Source of the DNA: RGIG8767 sp964531805 | GTDB lineage: Bacteria > Bacillota > Clostridia > Lachnospirales > Lachnospiraceae | Assembly (NCBI GenBank): GCA_964531805.1 | Contig: CAZHGE010000065.1 | Location: 1 to 15,921 of the forward strand | Direction of reading: 5' to 3' | Length of the DNA: 15,921 bases | Shown: positions 6,936 through 14,337 of the stretch, piece after piece | Layout: each line of letters opens with the position of its first letter | Position numbering within the stretch: the stretch's first letter is position 1 | The notes under the pieces: generated by a model | What the model was told of the DNA's origin: nothing | Database searches by the model: none | What the model saw: only the letters and a program-made list of their open reading frames with translations | Made by a program: the position numbers and the translations under genes

Positions 6936-6997
6936 GAGGCTGTCACTTCATGGTAATTCATCACAACAACATGATTCCTACCAAAAGCAACAGCCCC
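6936..6997 (-). other. Imperfect long hairpin between putP and the EamA gene
   Basis: The segments 6936-6946 and 6987-6997 form an 11-bp helix in the minus-strand RNA. Three of its pairs are G-U, and the same three are A-C mismatches in plus-strand RNA. Inside, GGTA/TACC and ATCAT/ATGA(T) continue the pairing toward a GUUGUUGUG loop. After it comes CGTAATAATTTC, a poor U-tract. It may be a weak putP terminator or an mRNA 3' structure; the strand bias points to the minus transcript. Confidence 0.55.
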
Positions 6998-7042
6998 GAT
7001 TTACTTCTTATTTAATTACTACAATTCATAACACACAAGCCC

Positions 7043-8581
7043 TTAGATTCCTGCAACATTACCATTCTTTACGTCTTCAAACTCCTGTAACATTTCTTCA
7101 CTTGGAGCCTTTGTACATAAAGAAACAACTACGATACAAAGTAAGCTCAATGCAAAACCAACTACTAATGAGTAAAGTCCTGTCACAGTGCCAAGTGTCT
7201 GTCCACCTACTAACGGAATATAATCCCAAAGGATAACTGCCAAAGCACCGGAAGCAACACCTGCAATCGCACCCTGTAAGTTTGTTCTCTTCCAGAACAA
7301 CGCCATTACTACAATCGGTCCAAATGCAGAACCAAGACCAGCCCATGCATTAGATACCAATCCCATGATGGAACTGTTTGGATTAAGAGCAATGACATAA
7401 GCAAGTACTGCAATCACAACTACAGTGACACGGCTTACCAGCATAACCTTCTTGTCATCACCTTTTTTACCAAGTACACCCTGGTAAATATCTTCTGCCA
7501 CGCTGGATGCACTTACTAACAACTGCGAATCTGCTGTTGACATGATTGCTGCCAATACACCACAGAGGAAAATACCGCCAATAACCGGTGCATTGATATC
7601 CACTGTGAATACCTTGATGATCATTTCGATAAATACATTTTCTTCTGCACCATTTTCTAATAACGTCGGATATAAATATGCACGTCCAACCACACCAATG
7701 ATTACTGCAAACAATAAGGATAATGCAACCCAAATGATTGCAACCGCTTTTGATTTATTTAATTCTTTTTCATTCTTAACAGCCATGAAGCGAACTAAAA
7801 TATGAGGCATACCCATATATCCAAGTCCCCATGCTAACTGGGAAATAATCTCGATAAAACTAAAACTTCCTGTACTTCCACTAGCAAAAACATTTAAGAA
7901 AGTATTGCTGTCAACTCCTGTTGCACTTAAACCTGCATTGATATCTCCACCAAGGAATGCAAATGCAAGAAGCGGTACTGCAAGCAATGCAATCAACATA
8001 AGGGTACCCTGTACAAAGTCCGTTGTACATACAGCCCAGAAACCACCCATGAAGGTATATACCAGAATAACAACAGCACCAATCGTAAGAGCAATTGTAT
8101 AATCAATTCCAAAAATAGAATTAAAGAGTTTACCGCCTGCTGCAAGTGCAGATGCTGTATATACCAAGAAGAAAATAACAATCGTAACAGAAGAAACACC
8201 TAAAAGAATTTTCTTCTCATCACGGAAACGATTTTCAAAAAACATAGGTAATGTCAAAGAGTTGTTAGCACGAATCGTATATCTTCTGAGTCTCTTAGAT
8301 ATAAATAACCAGTTACATACAGTACCAATAAATAAACCAACTGCAATCCAGCACTGGCCAGTACCAAGTGCATAAACGCTTCCCGGCAATCCCATAAGCA
8401 GCCAGCCGCTCATATCAGAAGCTTGTGCAGAAAGGGCAGCTACGAAACCGCCTAAATTTCTACCACCCAGGAAATAATCTTCCGAACTCGTATTTTTCTT
8501 TGCAAAAGCCGCACCAATTACTACCATCAGCAATAAATAAAGAGCAAATGCAAGCAAAATCCATCCCATTGTATTACTCAT
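7043..8581 (-). CDS. putP: Sodium:proline symporter, SSS family (PutP-type)
   Basis: A 512-residue secondary transporter that imports L-proline with Na+ across the inner membrane. The N-terminal part has the PutP sodium-site block QASDMSGWLLMGLPGSVYAL, with Asp56 equivalent to the essential Asp55 of E. coli PutP. The later block AAIMSTADSQLLVSASSVAE holds the Ser-Thr pair of the second Na+-site helix. About 13 hydrophobic helices are visible, and the length matches the family (about 500). The start is the ATG at 8579-8581, with AGAGGAG 5-7 nt upstream; an in-frame TTG ten codons earlier lacks such a site. It has its own promoter at 8677-8705 and is divergent from the AGCS symporter gene. Confidence 0.93.
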   Translation of the reverse strand: MSNTMGWILLAFALYLLLMVVIGAAFAKKNTSSEDYFLGGRNLGGFVAALSAQASDMSGWLLMGLPGSVYALGTGQCWIAVGLFIGTVCNWLFISKRLRRYTIRANNSLTLPMFFENRFRDEKKILLGVSSVTIVIFFLVYTASALAAGGKLFNSIFGIDYTIALTIGAVVILVYTFMGGFWAVCTTDFVQGTLMLIALLAVPLLAFAFLGGDINAGLSATGVDSNTFLNVFASGSTGSFSFIEIISQLAWGLGYMGMPHILVRFMAVKNEKELNKSKAVAIIWVALSLLFAVIIGVVGRAYLYPTLLENGAEENVFIEMIIKVFTVDINAPVIGGIFLCGVLAAIMSTADSQLLVSASSVAEDIYQGVLGKKGDDKKVMLVSRVTVVVIAVLAYVIALNPNSSIMGLVSNAWAGLGSAFGPIVVMALFWKRTNLQGAIAGVASGALAVILWDYIPLVGGQTLGTVTGLYSLVVGFALSLLCIVVVSLCTKAPSEEMLQEFEDVKNGNVAGI

Positions 8582-8676
8582 AATGTCTCCTCTCATATTG
8601 TCATAAGACAATTTCTTCCTTTTATCCTAGCATGTGCCGCTTTTCTTCGTCAGTTTACGACACAAATTTGCTTTTG

Positions 8677-8705
8677 ATTATAATATAGGAAGAAACACAA
8701 GTCAA
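8677..8705 (-). promoter_or_regulatory. putP promoter (near-consensus sigma-A)
   Basis: TTGACT (-35, 8700-8705), a 17-nt spacer, then TATAAT (-10, 8677-8682) on the minus strand. The start is near 8670, giving a leader of about 90 nt before putP. An 8-bp palindrome CGTTAACG (8732-8739) lies upstream of both this promoter and the divergent one and could be an operator, though it is short. Confidence 0.85.
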
Positions 8706-8783
8706 CACTTAGTTAGAGTGAACTTGTAATACGTTAACGCATTAAAGCATCTTGGTGTTACTACATTTTTCTGCACAAAAATA

Positions 8784-8811
8784 TTGACATCTACCATAAT
8801 TATGATATTCT
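8784..8811 (+). promoter_or_regulatory. Promoter of the glycine-riboswitch/symporter unit
   Basis: TTGACA (8784-8789), a 16-nt spacer, and TATTCT (8806-8811) preceded by TGA, an extended -10 form. The start near 8818 places the aptamer at the very 5' end of the transcript. Confidence 0.8.
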
Positions 8812-8824
8812 TTTTTTAGCGATT

Positions 8825-8912
8825 CACTCTGGAGAGTCTTTACAACCAGTAAAGCGCCGAAGGTGTACAGCCTGTTTATGCAGGCCTATCTCTCAGGCAA
8901 AAGGACAGAGCA
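8825..8912 (+). promoter_or_regulatory. Glycine riboswitch, single aptamer
   Basis: This matches the glycine (gcvT-type) aptamer: P1 5' strand CTCTG (8827-8831) with CAGAG (8906-8910), an adjoining GAGAG with CTCTC, the AGCGCCGAAGG core, the CAGCCTG/CAGGC hairpin, and the near-invariant CTCTCAGGCAAAAGGAC ending at 8905-8906. Glycine aptamers often occur as tandem pairs; only one is present here. The bases 8911-8936 contain a small GCAT/ATGC hairpin and CTCT that could be a remnant (ghost) second P1. The P1 3' strand continues as AGAGC, which can pair with the GCTCT of the terminator at 8937-8963. That would make glycine promote termination (an OFF switch); this is inference. Confidence 0.92.
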
Positions 8913-8936
8913 TCTACATGCACGTTCTACTCTTTA

Positions 8937-8963
8937 GGGGCTGATAATCATCAGCTCTTTTTT
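8937..8963 (+). terminator. Attenuator terminator of the glycine riboswitch
   Basis: GGGCTGAT (8938-8945) pairs with ATCAGCTC (8950-8957), with one G-U pair and an AATC loop, and six U's follow (8958-8963). It lies between the aptamer and the symporter start, so it is the expression platform, not a gene end. Confidence 0.88.
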
Positions 8964-9052
8964 GTTTGCATAAAATTATGTCAGACAGAATCTCTCCGCG
9001 AGTATATATGAGCAACACTACAAAGCCTTATAAGGCAGAAGGAGAAAGAACT

Positions 9053-10471
9053 ATGTTCGAAACAATCAACAACATTTTGGTTGCAATTGACGATTTCGTA
9101 TGGGGCGTTCCCCTAATCGTTATGATTCTTGCAACCGGCATCTTCTTAACCATCCGTTTAAGAGGATTACAATTCCACAAATTAATACTTGCGTTCAAGT
9201 ATATGTTTAAAAATGAAAAGGACGGAAAAGATGGTGAAGTTTCCAGTTTTGCCGCTCTTTGTACTTCCTTATCCGCAACCATTGGTACCGGTAACATTGT
9301 CGGTGTTGCCACTGCTGTTGTGGCTGGTGGTGCCGGTGCATTATTCTGGATGTGGGTTGCTGCTATCGTCGGTATCGCAACCAAATACGCAGAATGTATG
9401 CTCGCCTGCAAATACCGTCAGGTAGCAGAAGACGGTCACATTGTAGGTGGACCTTTCTATTACATTGAAAAAGGTATGGGCGACAAATGGAAGTGGCTTG
9501 CGAAATTATTTGCCATCTTTGGCGTATTAGCTGGTCTTTTAGGTATCGGTACTTTCACCCAGATTAATGGTATTACAAGTGCTGTAAATAACTTCTTTGA
9601 TCCAAGCAACGCCTGGTCTATTACCTTATTTGGCATGAATTATTCATGGACTGTTGTAATCGCCGGTATTCTTTTAACTGTTTGTGTAGCATTAGTAGTA
9701 ATCGGTGGTTTAAAGAGAATTTCAAAGGTATCCGAAATCGTGGTTCCATTTATGGCAGTCATTTACATTATAGCAGCACTGCTCATTATCCTTACACACC
9801 TTCCGGCAATTCCTGCCGCTTTTGCCGAAATCGTACAGAGTGCATTTGGCATGCGTGCCATGGCCGGTGGTGCACTTGGCGCTATGATGGTTGCTATGCA
9901 GAAGGGTATTGCCAGAGGTATCTTCTCAAACGAAGCCGGCCTTGGTAGTGCTCCAATCGCAGCCTGCACAGCAACCGTTGATGATCCTGTTAAGCAGGGG
10001 CTTGTATCCATGTTAGGTACTTTTATTGATACCATCATCGTATGTACAATGACAGGTCTTGCCATCATCCTGACAGGTTCCCATACATATGCGGTAGAAA
10101 ATGGCCTTGAAGGTGTTGCCGTTACCTCCAGAGCGTTCCAGGAAGGTCTTCCATTCCCTTCACAGGTATCTGCATTCATCCTGATGATGTGTCTGGTATT
10201 CTTTGCATTTACTACTATTTTAGGCTGGGATTATTACTCAGAAAGATGTTTGGAATATTTATTCAAAGGTAACATGAAGGTGGTAAAAGGATACCGTTGG
10301 TTATATATCTTAGCTGTATTTATCGGACCATTCATGACAGTCAGTGCCGTATGGACGATTGCCGATATTTTCAATGGTTTGATGGCACTTCCAAACTTAG
10401 TTGCCCTCATTGCATTAAGCGGTGTGTGTGCTGCTGAGACAAAGAAGTATTTTGATAAAATAAATAAATGA
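9053..10471 (+). CDS. alsT: Sodium:alanine/glycine symporter, AGCS family
   Basis: A 472-residue inner-membrane carrier that couples Na+ to small neutral amino acids, chiefly alanine or glycine. The family signature is present at residues 92-107 (GGAGALFWMWVAAIVG), preceded by the SATIGTGNIVGVATA block (74-88) and followed by KGIARGIFSNEAGLGSAPIA. About 10-11 helices are visible. The start is the ATG at 9053-9055, with AAGGAG 8 nt upstream and the usual AGCS N-terminus (FVWGVPLIVMILATGI). In-frame ATGs at 8978 and 9008 have no ribosome binding site. The glycine riboswitch upstream argues that glycine is a natural substrate. It is monocistronic, ending in a strong terminator. Confidence 0.95.
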   Translation: MFETINNILVAIDDFVWGVPLIVMILATGIFLTIRLRGLQFHKLILAFKYMFKNEKDGKDGEVSSFAALCTSLSATIGTGNIVGVATAVVAGGAGALFWMWVAAIVGIATKYAECMLACKYRQVAEDGHIVGGPFYYIEKGMGDKWKWLAKLFAIFGVLAGLLGIGTFTQINGITSAVNNFFDPSNAWSITLFGMNYSWTVVIAGILLTVCVALVVIGGLKRISKVSEIVVPFMAVIYIIAALLIILTHLPAIPAAFAEIVQSAFGMRAMAGGALGAMMVAMQKGIARGIFSNEAGLGSAPIAACTATVDDPVKQGLVSMLGTFIDTIIVCTMTGLAIILTGSHTYAVENGLEGVAVTSRAFQEGLPFPSQVSAFILMMCLVFFAFTTILGWDYYSERCLEYLFKGNMKVVKGYRWLYILAVFIGPFMTVSAVWTIADIFNGLMALPNLVALIALSGVCAAETKKYFDKINK

Positions 10472-10481
10472 CAAAATACAA

Positions 10482-10513
10482 GAAGCGGGCAAAAGTGTCC
10501 GCTTCTCATTTTT
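10482..10513 (+). terminator. Intrinsic terminator of alsT
   Basis: GAAGCGGGC (10482-10490) pairs with GTGTCCGCTTC (up to 10505) as a 9-bp stem with one G-U pair, followed by TCATTTTT. It lies 10 bp after the stop codon. Confidence 0.9.
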
Positions 10514-10545
10514 AAAGGCAGCCTGCGCAATGCAGACTGCCTTTT
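10514..10545. terminator. Second hairpin, likely minus-strand or bidirectional terminator
   Basis: AAAGGCAG (10514-10521) pairs with CTGCCTTT (10537-10544), and the stem continues inward as CTGC/GCAG. The one interrupting position is C-A on the plus strand but G-U in the minus-strand RNA, which gives 13 continuous pairs. The U-tract is short on both strands (UUU then A's on minus, UUUU on plus). It sits between two converging genes. Confidence 0.7.
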
Positions 10546-10556
10546 AGGTCCAATAA

Positions 10557-10579
10557 GACGGTTCGCGAAGCGTGCCGTC
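10557..10579 (-). other. Hairpin just after the hydrogenase-sensor gene
   Basis: GACGG (10557-10561) pairs with CCGTC (10575-10579) around a loop that contains CGAAGCGT and a possible inner CGC/GCG stem. There is no U-tract. It lies 16 bp past the stop of the minus-strand gene and may be a 3' stabiliser ahead of the terminator at 10514-10545. Confidence 0.5.
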
Positions 10580-10595
10580 GTTTGGTACTATACTT

Positions 10596-12542
10596 TTATC
10601 TGGAAAATTCATCCAGACTATTCTTTACATTATTAGAAGAAGCAAGAATCATATCCGCTGACGCTGCAATTTCTTCCGCTACTGCTGCCAGATTCTCTGT
10701 TCTGCCATTTACATCTGAAATCGTATCTAATAATTTATCCGTATCTTCTAAAATCTGTGTGATTGCCGTTACAATCTTATCCTGTGTTTCACCACTCTTA
10801 GAAGCAGTCTCACGCGAACTGGATGCCAGCTGGTTAATTTCGTCTGCTACAACTGCAAATCCCCTTCCCGCTTCACCTGCTCTAGCCGCTTCAATAGAAG
10901 CATTTAACGCAAGGAGGTTTGTCTGGGATGCGATAGAAACAACCTCTGTATTATTCTGTGACAATTCTTTGATATACTCATTAATCTGCTTTAACGCACC
11001 ATCCAACTGTTCACAGAAGTTTCTAATATCTGCCATTCTGCCAGAAATATCCGTACATTCACTTGCACTGTTGTTATTACCTTCAGCCAAATCAACAACG
11101 GACTTGTAGATTATCTGGAATTCTTCATCAATATTGGCAACTGTATTTACAATCTTTTCTCTCTGATCTGCAATTATATCCTTTTCTTCCTGAACCTGAT
11201 CAGCCAAAGATAAAGCATTCTGTTTTTCCCCTTCTACTTCTGCCTTCAGATAGTGAATACAGTTCTCTTTATGATTAAATCCATTATGAATCGCAACTGC
11301 CATGTCATAGCAGGTATCATATCCACAGCAGGAACAATTGATCTGTCTGGATTCTGTTGTTGTCTTCTCCATAGAGTTATAAATTGCTTCTAAATCTCTT
11401 GCATCCGGCTGCTCATATGCACATCCAGCAGAACGGTCTGTATAAGAACACAGGTAATCCTCCAGATTCAATTTTGCAAACTGCTTGTTTAACTTTTTCA
11501 AACGCTGCTTCGGAGAAAGTTTACGCGACCATGTATTAAGCGGCTTGTTATTCTTACTTTCCTGACGAATCCGCATCATGGCAATCATTGCATCTTCTGT
11601 TTCTGCCTTTGCTGGTTCTACCGCCGTACCATAGAGACAACCAGCAGAACAGTTAAGAGCATCCACAAAGAGATATGGATATCTGCCCTTTGCAATATTA
11701 TCCTTATTCTGTTCTAAATAATGATACATATGCTTTTCGCCTTCCATCTGACGAACCAGTGCATCTTCTCCCAAGAACCAGAATACATTTTCTTTTAATC
11801 CACCCGGTGTCGGATATACGGAACCAAGTCCATATTCAATCTCATCCTTTGCAGATGGACCTTTGATATTATGTTCTCTTACATACTGCATCAAATGGTC
11901 AAATGTAACATTATATGAAATGAGCCCTTTTCCTCTTTCCGATTCCATTTCCATCTTCTTAGCAATACAAGGACTGATAAACGCCAGTTTATCGCTGATA
12001 CCCATGTGTTTACGTGCATAGATTGCCCCACACATCATTGGGCTCTGTACCGGGAATAATTTCGGAATCAATTCCGGAATGTATCTCTCAATATAGCCTA
12101 CTACTGCAGGACATGGCTGGGAAATACCACCCATGAAGTTATTCTTCTGAACATAATTCAAATATGCCCATGTTGTAATATCTGCACCAAATGAAATACT
12201 GATAATACGGTTCACGCCCATTTTCTTAAGAGCGCCCAGTATACTTCCATATTCATTTGGATAATTTGCCAAAAAAGCAGGTGCTAAAAGAATAGAAATC
12301 TTTTCACCCTTCTTTAATGCTTCGAAAAATGCTTCTGTATCATCCACATATTCTCTCGCATTATGCTCACACGCATCAAAGCACGCCCCACAGGCAATAC
12401 ACTTATTGCCATCTACATTAATAATATTTCTGCCATCTTCTGTCTGCTGTGCCACCGTTGCTCCCACGCAGCTACACACACTAATACATTTGTTACAACC
12501 AACGCAATTGTCATTGGTCCTTACTAATCCATTCTGCGCCAT
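10596..12542 (-). CDS. Sensory [FeFe]-hydrogenase fused to a chemoreceptor signalling domain
   Basis: A 648-residue soluble protein with no membrane helix. Two ferredoxin-type 4Fe-4S motifs come first (C13, C16, C19, C23 and C48, C51, C54, C58). An iron-only hydrogenase H-cluster domain (about 80-330) has ligand candidates C144 (QPCPAVV), C192 (SPCIAKK), and C298 and C302 (NCSAGC). A further Fe-S-like motif has C403, C405, C406, C411 and C428. The C-terminal 200 residues are a coiled-coil methyl-accepting-type domain with the conserved tip ASQTNLLALNASIEAARAGE (538-557). The likely role is sensing H2 or redox state and signalling to CheA/CheW-type partners; this is inference. Pro143 replaces the proton-relay Cys of catalytic enzymes. 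No maturase genes (hydE, hydF, hydG) are nearby. AGAGGT precedes the ATG, and the gene follows a 58-aa ORF by 35 nt. Confidence 0.9.
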   Translation of the reverse strand: MAQNGLVRTNDNCVGCNKCISVCSCVGATVAQQTEDGRNIINVDGNKCIACGACFDACEHNAREYVDDTEAFFEALKKGEKISILLAPAFLANYPNEYGSILGALKKMGVNRIISISFGADITTWAYLNYVQKNNFMGGISQPCPAVVGYIERYIPELIPKLFPVQSPMMCGAIYARKHMGISDKLAFISPCIAKKMEMESERGKGLISYNVTFDHLMQYVREHNIKGPSAKDEIEYGLGSVYPTPGGLKENVFWFLGEDALVRQMEGEKHMYHYLEQNKDNIAKGRYPYLFVDALNCSAGCLYGTAVEPAKAETEDAMIAMMRIRQESKNNKPLNTWSRKLSPKQRLKKLNKQFAKLNLEDYLCSYTDRSAGCAYEQPDARDLEAIYNSMEKTTTESRQINCSCCGYDTCYDMAVAIHNGFNHKENCIHYLKAEVEGEKQNALSLADQVQEEKDIIADQREKIVNTVANIDEEFQIIYKSVVDLAEGNNNSASECTDISGRMADIRNFCEQLDGALKQINEYIKELSQNNTEVVSIASQTNLLALNASIEAARAGEAGRGFAVVADEINQLASSSRETASKSGETQDKIVTAITQILEDTDKLLDTISDVNGRTENLAAVAEEIAASADMILASSNNVKNSLDEFSR

Positions 12543-12577
12543 TTTTATTCAACCTCTCTTTTGTCTTTCACATTCCT

Positions 12578-12754
12578 TTATTCTATGATTTCATACTGCA
12601 TCATTTCATAAGAAAGTTTTGTCCCCACATTGATACTGTCCGGTAATAATGCCCTTGCCACACATTTTTCTTCTGCACTTTCCACATCTAATTGATTCAG
12701 GAATGCATAATCCCCATCGATTCTTCCCACTACATAATCGATTCGTTCAAACAT
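12578..12754 (-). CDS. Small DUF3006-like protein, 58 residues
   Basis: A short ORF with a strong ribosome binding site (AAGGGAGG, 6 nt before the ATG). The protein starts MFERIDYVVGRIDGDYAFLN, continues through CVARALLPDSINVGTKLSYE and ends MMQYEIIE. The pattern of V-x-R-I-D-G-D-x-A near the start, then LP and a glycine turn before a final beta strand, resembles DUF3006 proteins, which are small, probably SH3- or OB-like beta barrels of unknown function. It is 35 nt ahead of the hydrogenase-sensor gene, with one promoter upstream of both, so the two are very likely cotranscribed. The ribosome binding site and full-length reading make it a real gene; the family call is by eye. Confidence 0.85.
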   Translation of the reverse strand: MFERIDYVVGRIDGDYAFLNQLDVESAEEKCVARALLPDSINVGTKLSYEMMQYEIIE

Positions 12755-12815
12755 CCGATGCCTCCCTTCTATCCTGCTTCCAGATTGTAAAAATCACGTA
12801 CCACAATCCAGTATA

Positions 12816-12844
12816 TTTATACTATTATACCCAATAATTGACAA
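12816..12844 (-). promoter_or_regulatory. Promoter of the DUF3006/hydrogenase-sensor unit
   Basis: TTGTCA (-35, 12839-12844), a 17-nt spacer, TATAAA (-10, 12816-12821) on the minus strand. An overlapping alternative uses TAGATT with a 17-nt spacer to TATAAT, starting about 11 bp further upstream. No terminator for the MATE gene is evident in this gap. Confidence 0.7.
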
Positions 12845-12881
12845 ATAATCTATCCCTATGTGCAGGTTTTTTGGTGTTTTT

Positions 12882-14258
12882 TTACATTTCTTCACTATTC
12901 CTTAACCTTCTCAACTCACTAAGACCAATAGGCAGAGACAACGCAAAGGAACCGATATCAGAAAACATTTGACAGACCTGCACACCAAATAATCCAAACA
13001 GCCTTGGCAGAATAAATATCAACGGAATAAAAAAGAGCCCCTGCCGTGCTGCTGCTACAACAGATGCCTTCACTGCCCTGCCCATGGACTGAAGCATCAT
13101 ATTACACATAACAATCCACGCACTTAGCGGAAATACCACACAATGAAGTCTGAGTGCCAGTGTTCCAATCCGGATTACCTCCAGATCATCCTTTCTAAAT
13201 ACAGCAATAATCGGTTCTGCAAAAACAAAACCTGCCGCTGCCACCACCAGCAAAAACAAGAATGCATATTTTACGCAGAACCAGTATCCTTCTCTTACTC
13301 TTTCATATTTCTTAGCACCATAATTCATACCGCAGACTGGCTGAAATCCCTGTCCAAACCCAATCAGTGCTGAATTTGCAAACATCGTCACTCTTGTGAC
13401 AATGGACATCGCTGCAATTGCCGCATCCCCATGAATCCCGCCATAATTACCAGCCATATGATTCAGAAAGATACCAGATATACTGGCAAGGCCCTGTCTG
13501 CACAAAGAAGGAAAACCACCCCTTGCAATCTCATATACGCTTGCAAAACTCGGTTTGAAATTCTTAATACGAATACGAATATTACCGCCACGCATACTTC
13601 CAATGTAAAGCATGATAAAACTAATTACCTGACTGAGCACAGTTGCCAATGCCGCTCCAGCAACACCCATATCAAATACAAAAATGAAAATAGGATCCAA
13701 TACAATATTAACCACCGCACCTGTCACGATCCCCACCATGGCATAGGAGGCGCTTCCCTGAAAGCGAAGCTGGTTATTCAGAACAAAGGACGACATCATA
13801 AACGGAGTCCCAATCAGTATAATCCTAAGATACTCTCTGGTATATGGAAGAATTGTGGGTGTAGAGCCAAGAAAAACTGCTAACGGATCCAAAAAAACAA
13901 GACCCAAAGCCCCTAGTATAACACCACAGATAAATGCAAGAAAAAATCCTGTCGCCGCCATTTCTTCAGCAGCCTTATATTCTCTTGCACCTAATTTTCT
14001 GGAAATATAATTACCAGTTCCATGTCCGAAAAAGAAACCACATGACTGAATCAGCGCCATAACCGTAAACACAATTCCAACTGCTGCCGTTGACTGCGTA
14101 TTAATTTTTCCCACAAAAAATGTATCTGCCATATTATAAAATGCCGTAACAAGCATACTGATAATCGTCGGAACAGCCAATTCACATATAAGCGGAGGAA
14201 CCGCTTTTGTTGTCATATATGTCACTTTTTCTTCCTGTGTCATTTTCTGCTTTGCCAA
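12882..14258 (-). CDS. MATE-family multidrug/metabolite exporter, MepA-like
   Basis: A 458-residue inner-membrane antiporter that exports cationic or other small molecules, with two MatE halves and twelve predicted helices. Diagnostic parts are AVPTIISMLVTAFYNMADTF at the start of the first half, FGHGTGNYISRKLGA (about 76-90), VVNIVLDPIFIFVFDMGVAG (about 182-201), and FGQGFQPVCGMNYGAKKYER in the second half. The best start is a TTG at 14256-14258, preceded by AAAGGA at a spacing of 9 nt; the first ATG is five codons inside and too far from that site. The gene lies behind a short promoter, structured leader and terminator (14299-14419), so expression is probably controlled by antitermination. 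The substrate could be guanidine if the leader is a guanidine-IV switch; this is unproven. Confidence 0.92.
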   Translation of the reverse strand: MAKQKMTQEEKVTYMTTKAVPPLICELAVPTIISMLVTAFYNMADTFFVGKINTQSTAAVGIVFTVMALIQSCGFFFGHGTGNYISRKLGAREYKAAEEMAATGFFLAFICGVILGALGLVFLDPLAVFLGSTPTILPYTREYLRIILIGTPFMMSSFVLNNQLRFQGSASYAMVGIVTGAVVNIVLDPIFIFVFDMGVAGAALATVLSQVISFIMLYIGSMRGGNIRIRIKNFKPSFASVYEIARGGFPSLCRQGLASISGIFLNHMAGNYGGIHGDAAIAAMSIVTRVTMFANSALIGFGQGFQPVCGMNYGAKKYERVREGYWFCVKYAFLFLLVVAAAGFVFAEPIIAVFRKDDLEVIRIGTLALRLHCVVFPLSAWIVMCNMMLQSMGRAVKASVVAAARQGLFFIPLIFILPRLFGLFGVQVCQMFSDIGSFALSLPIGLSELRRLRNSEEM

Positions 14259-14298
14259 AGTAATTCATCCTTTCTATCCAAAACTCAATAAAATGTTT

Positions 14299-14332
14299 TA
14301 TACACAAAAGCCACTACCCGAAGGTAATGGCT
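14299..14332 (-). terminator. Strong UUCG-capped terminator in the MATE leader
   Basis: AGCCAUUACC (14323-14332 in RNA sense) pairs with GGUAGUGGCU (14309-14318) as ten pairs, one G-U, around a C(UUCG)G tetraloop, and UUUUGUGUAU follows. It is 50 nt before the MATE start and 100 nt after the preceding gene. It can therefore end that gene's transcript or serve as the attenuator of the MATE leader. Confidence 0.85.
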
Positions 14333-14337
14333 GCATC

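Noticed and set aside
8582..8611. Ten extra residues at the start of PutP from a TTG
   Set aside because: The putative extension contains the AGAGGAG ribosome binding site of the ATG at 8581, which gives the normal PutP start.
8911..8936. Second intact glycine aptamer
   Set aside because: The segment is only 26 nt and lacks the conserved core; at most it is a ghost remnant.
8966..9052. Extended N-terminus of the AGCS symporter (upstream TTG, or ATGs at 8978 and 9008)
   Set aside because: No ribosome binding site precedes them, they begin at or near the riboswitch terminator, and the ATG at 9053 has AAGGAG and the family-typical N-terminus.
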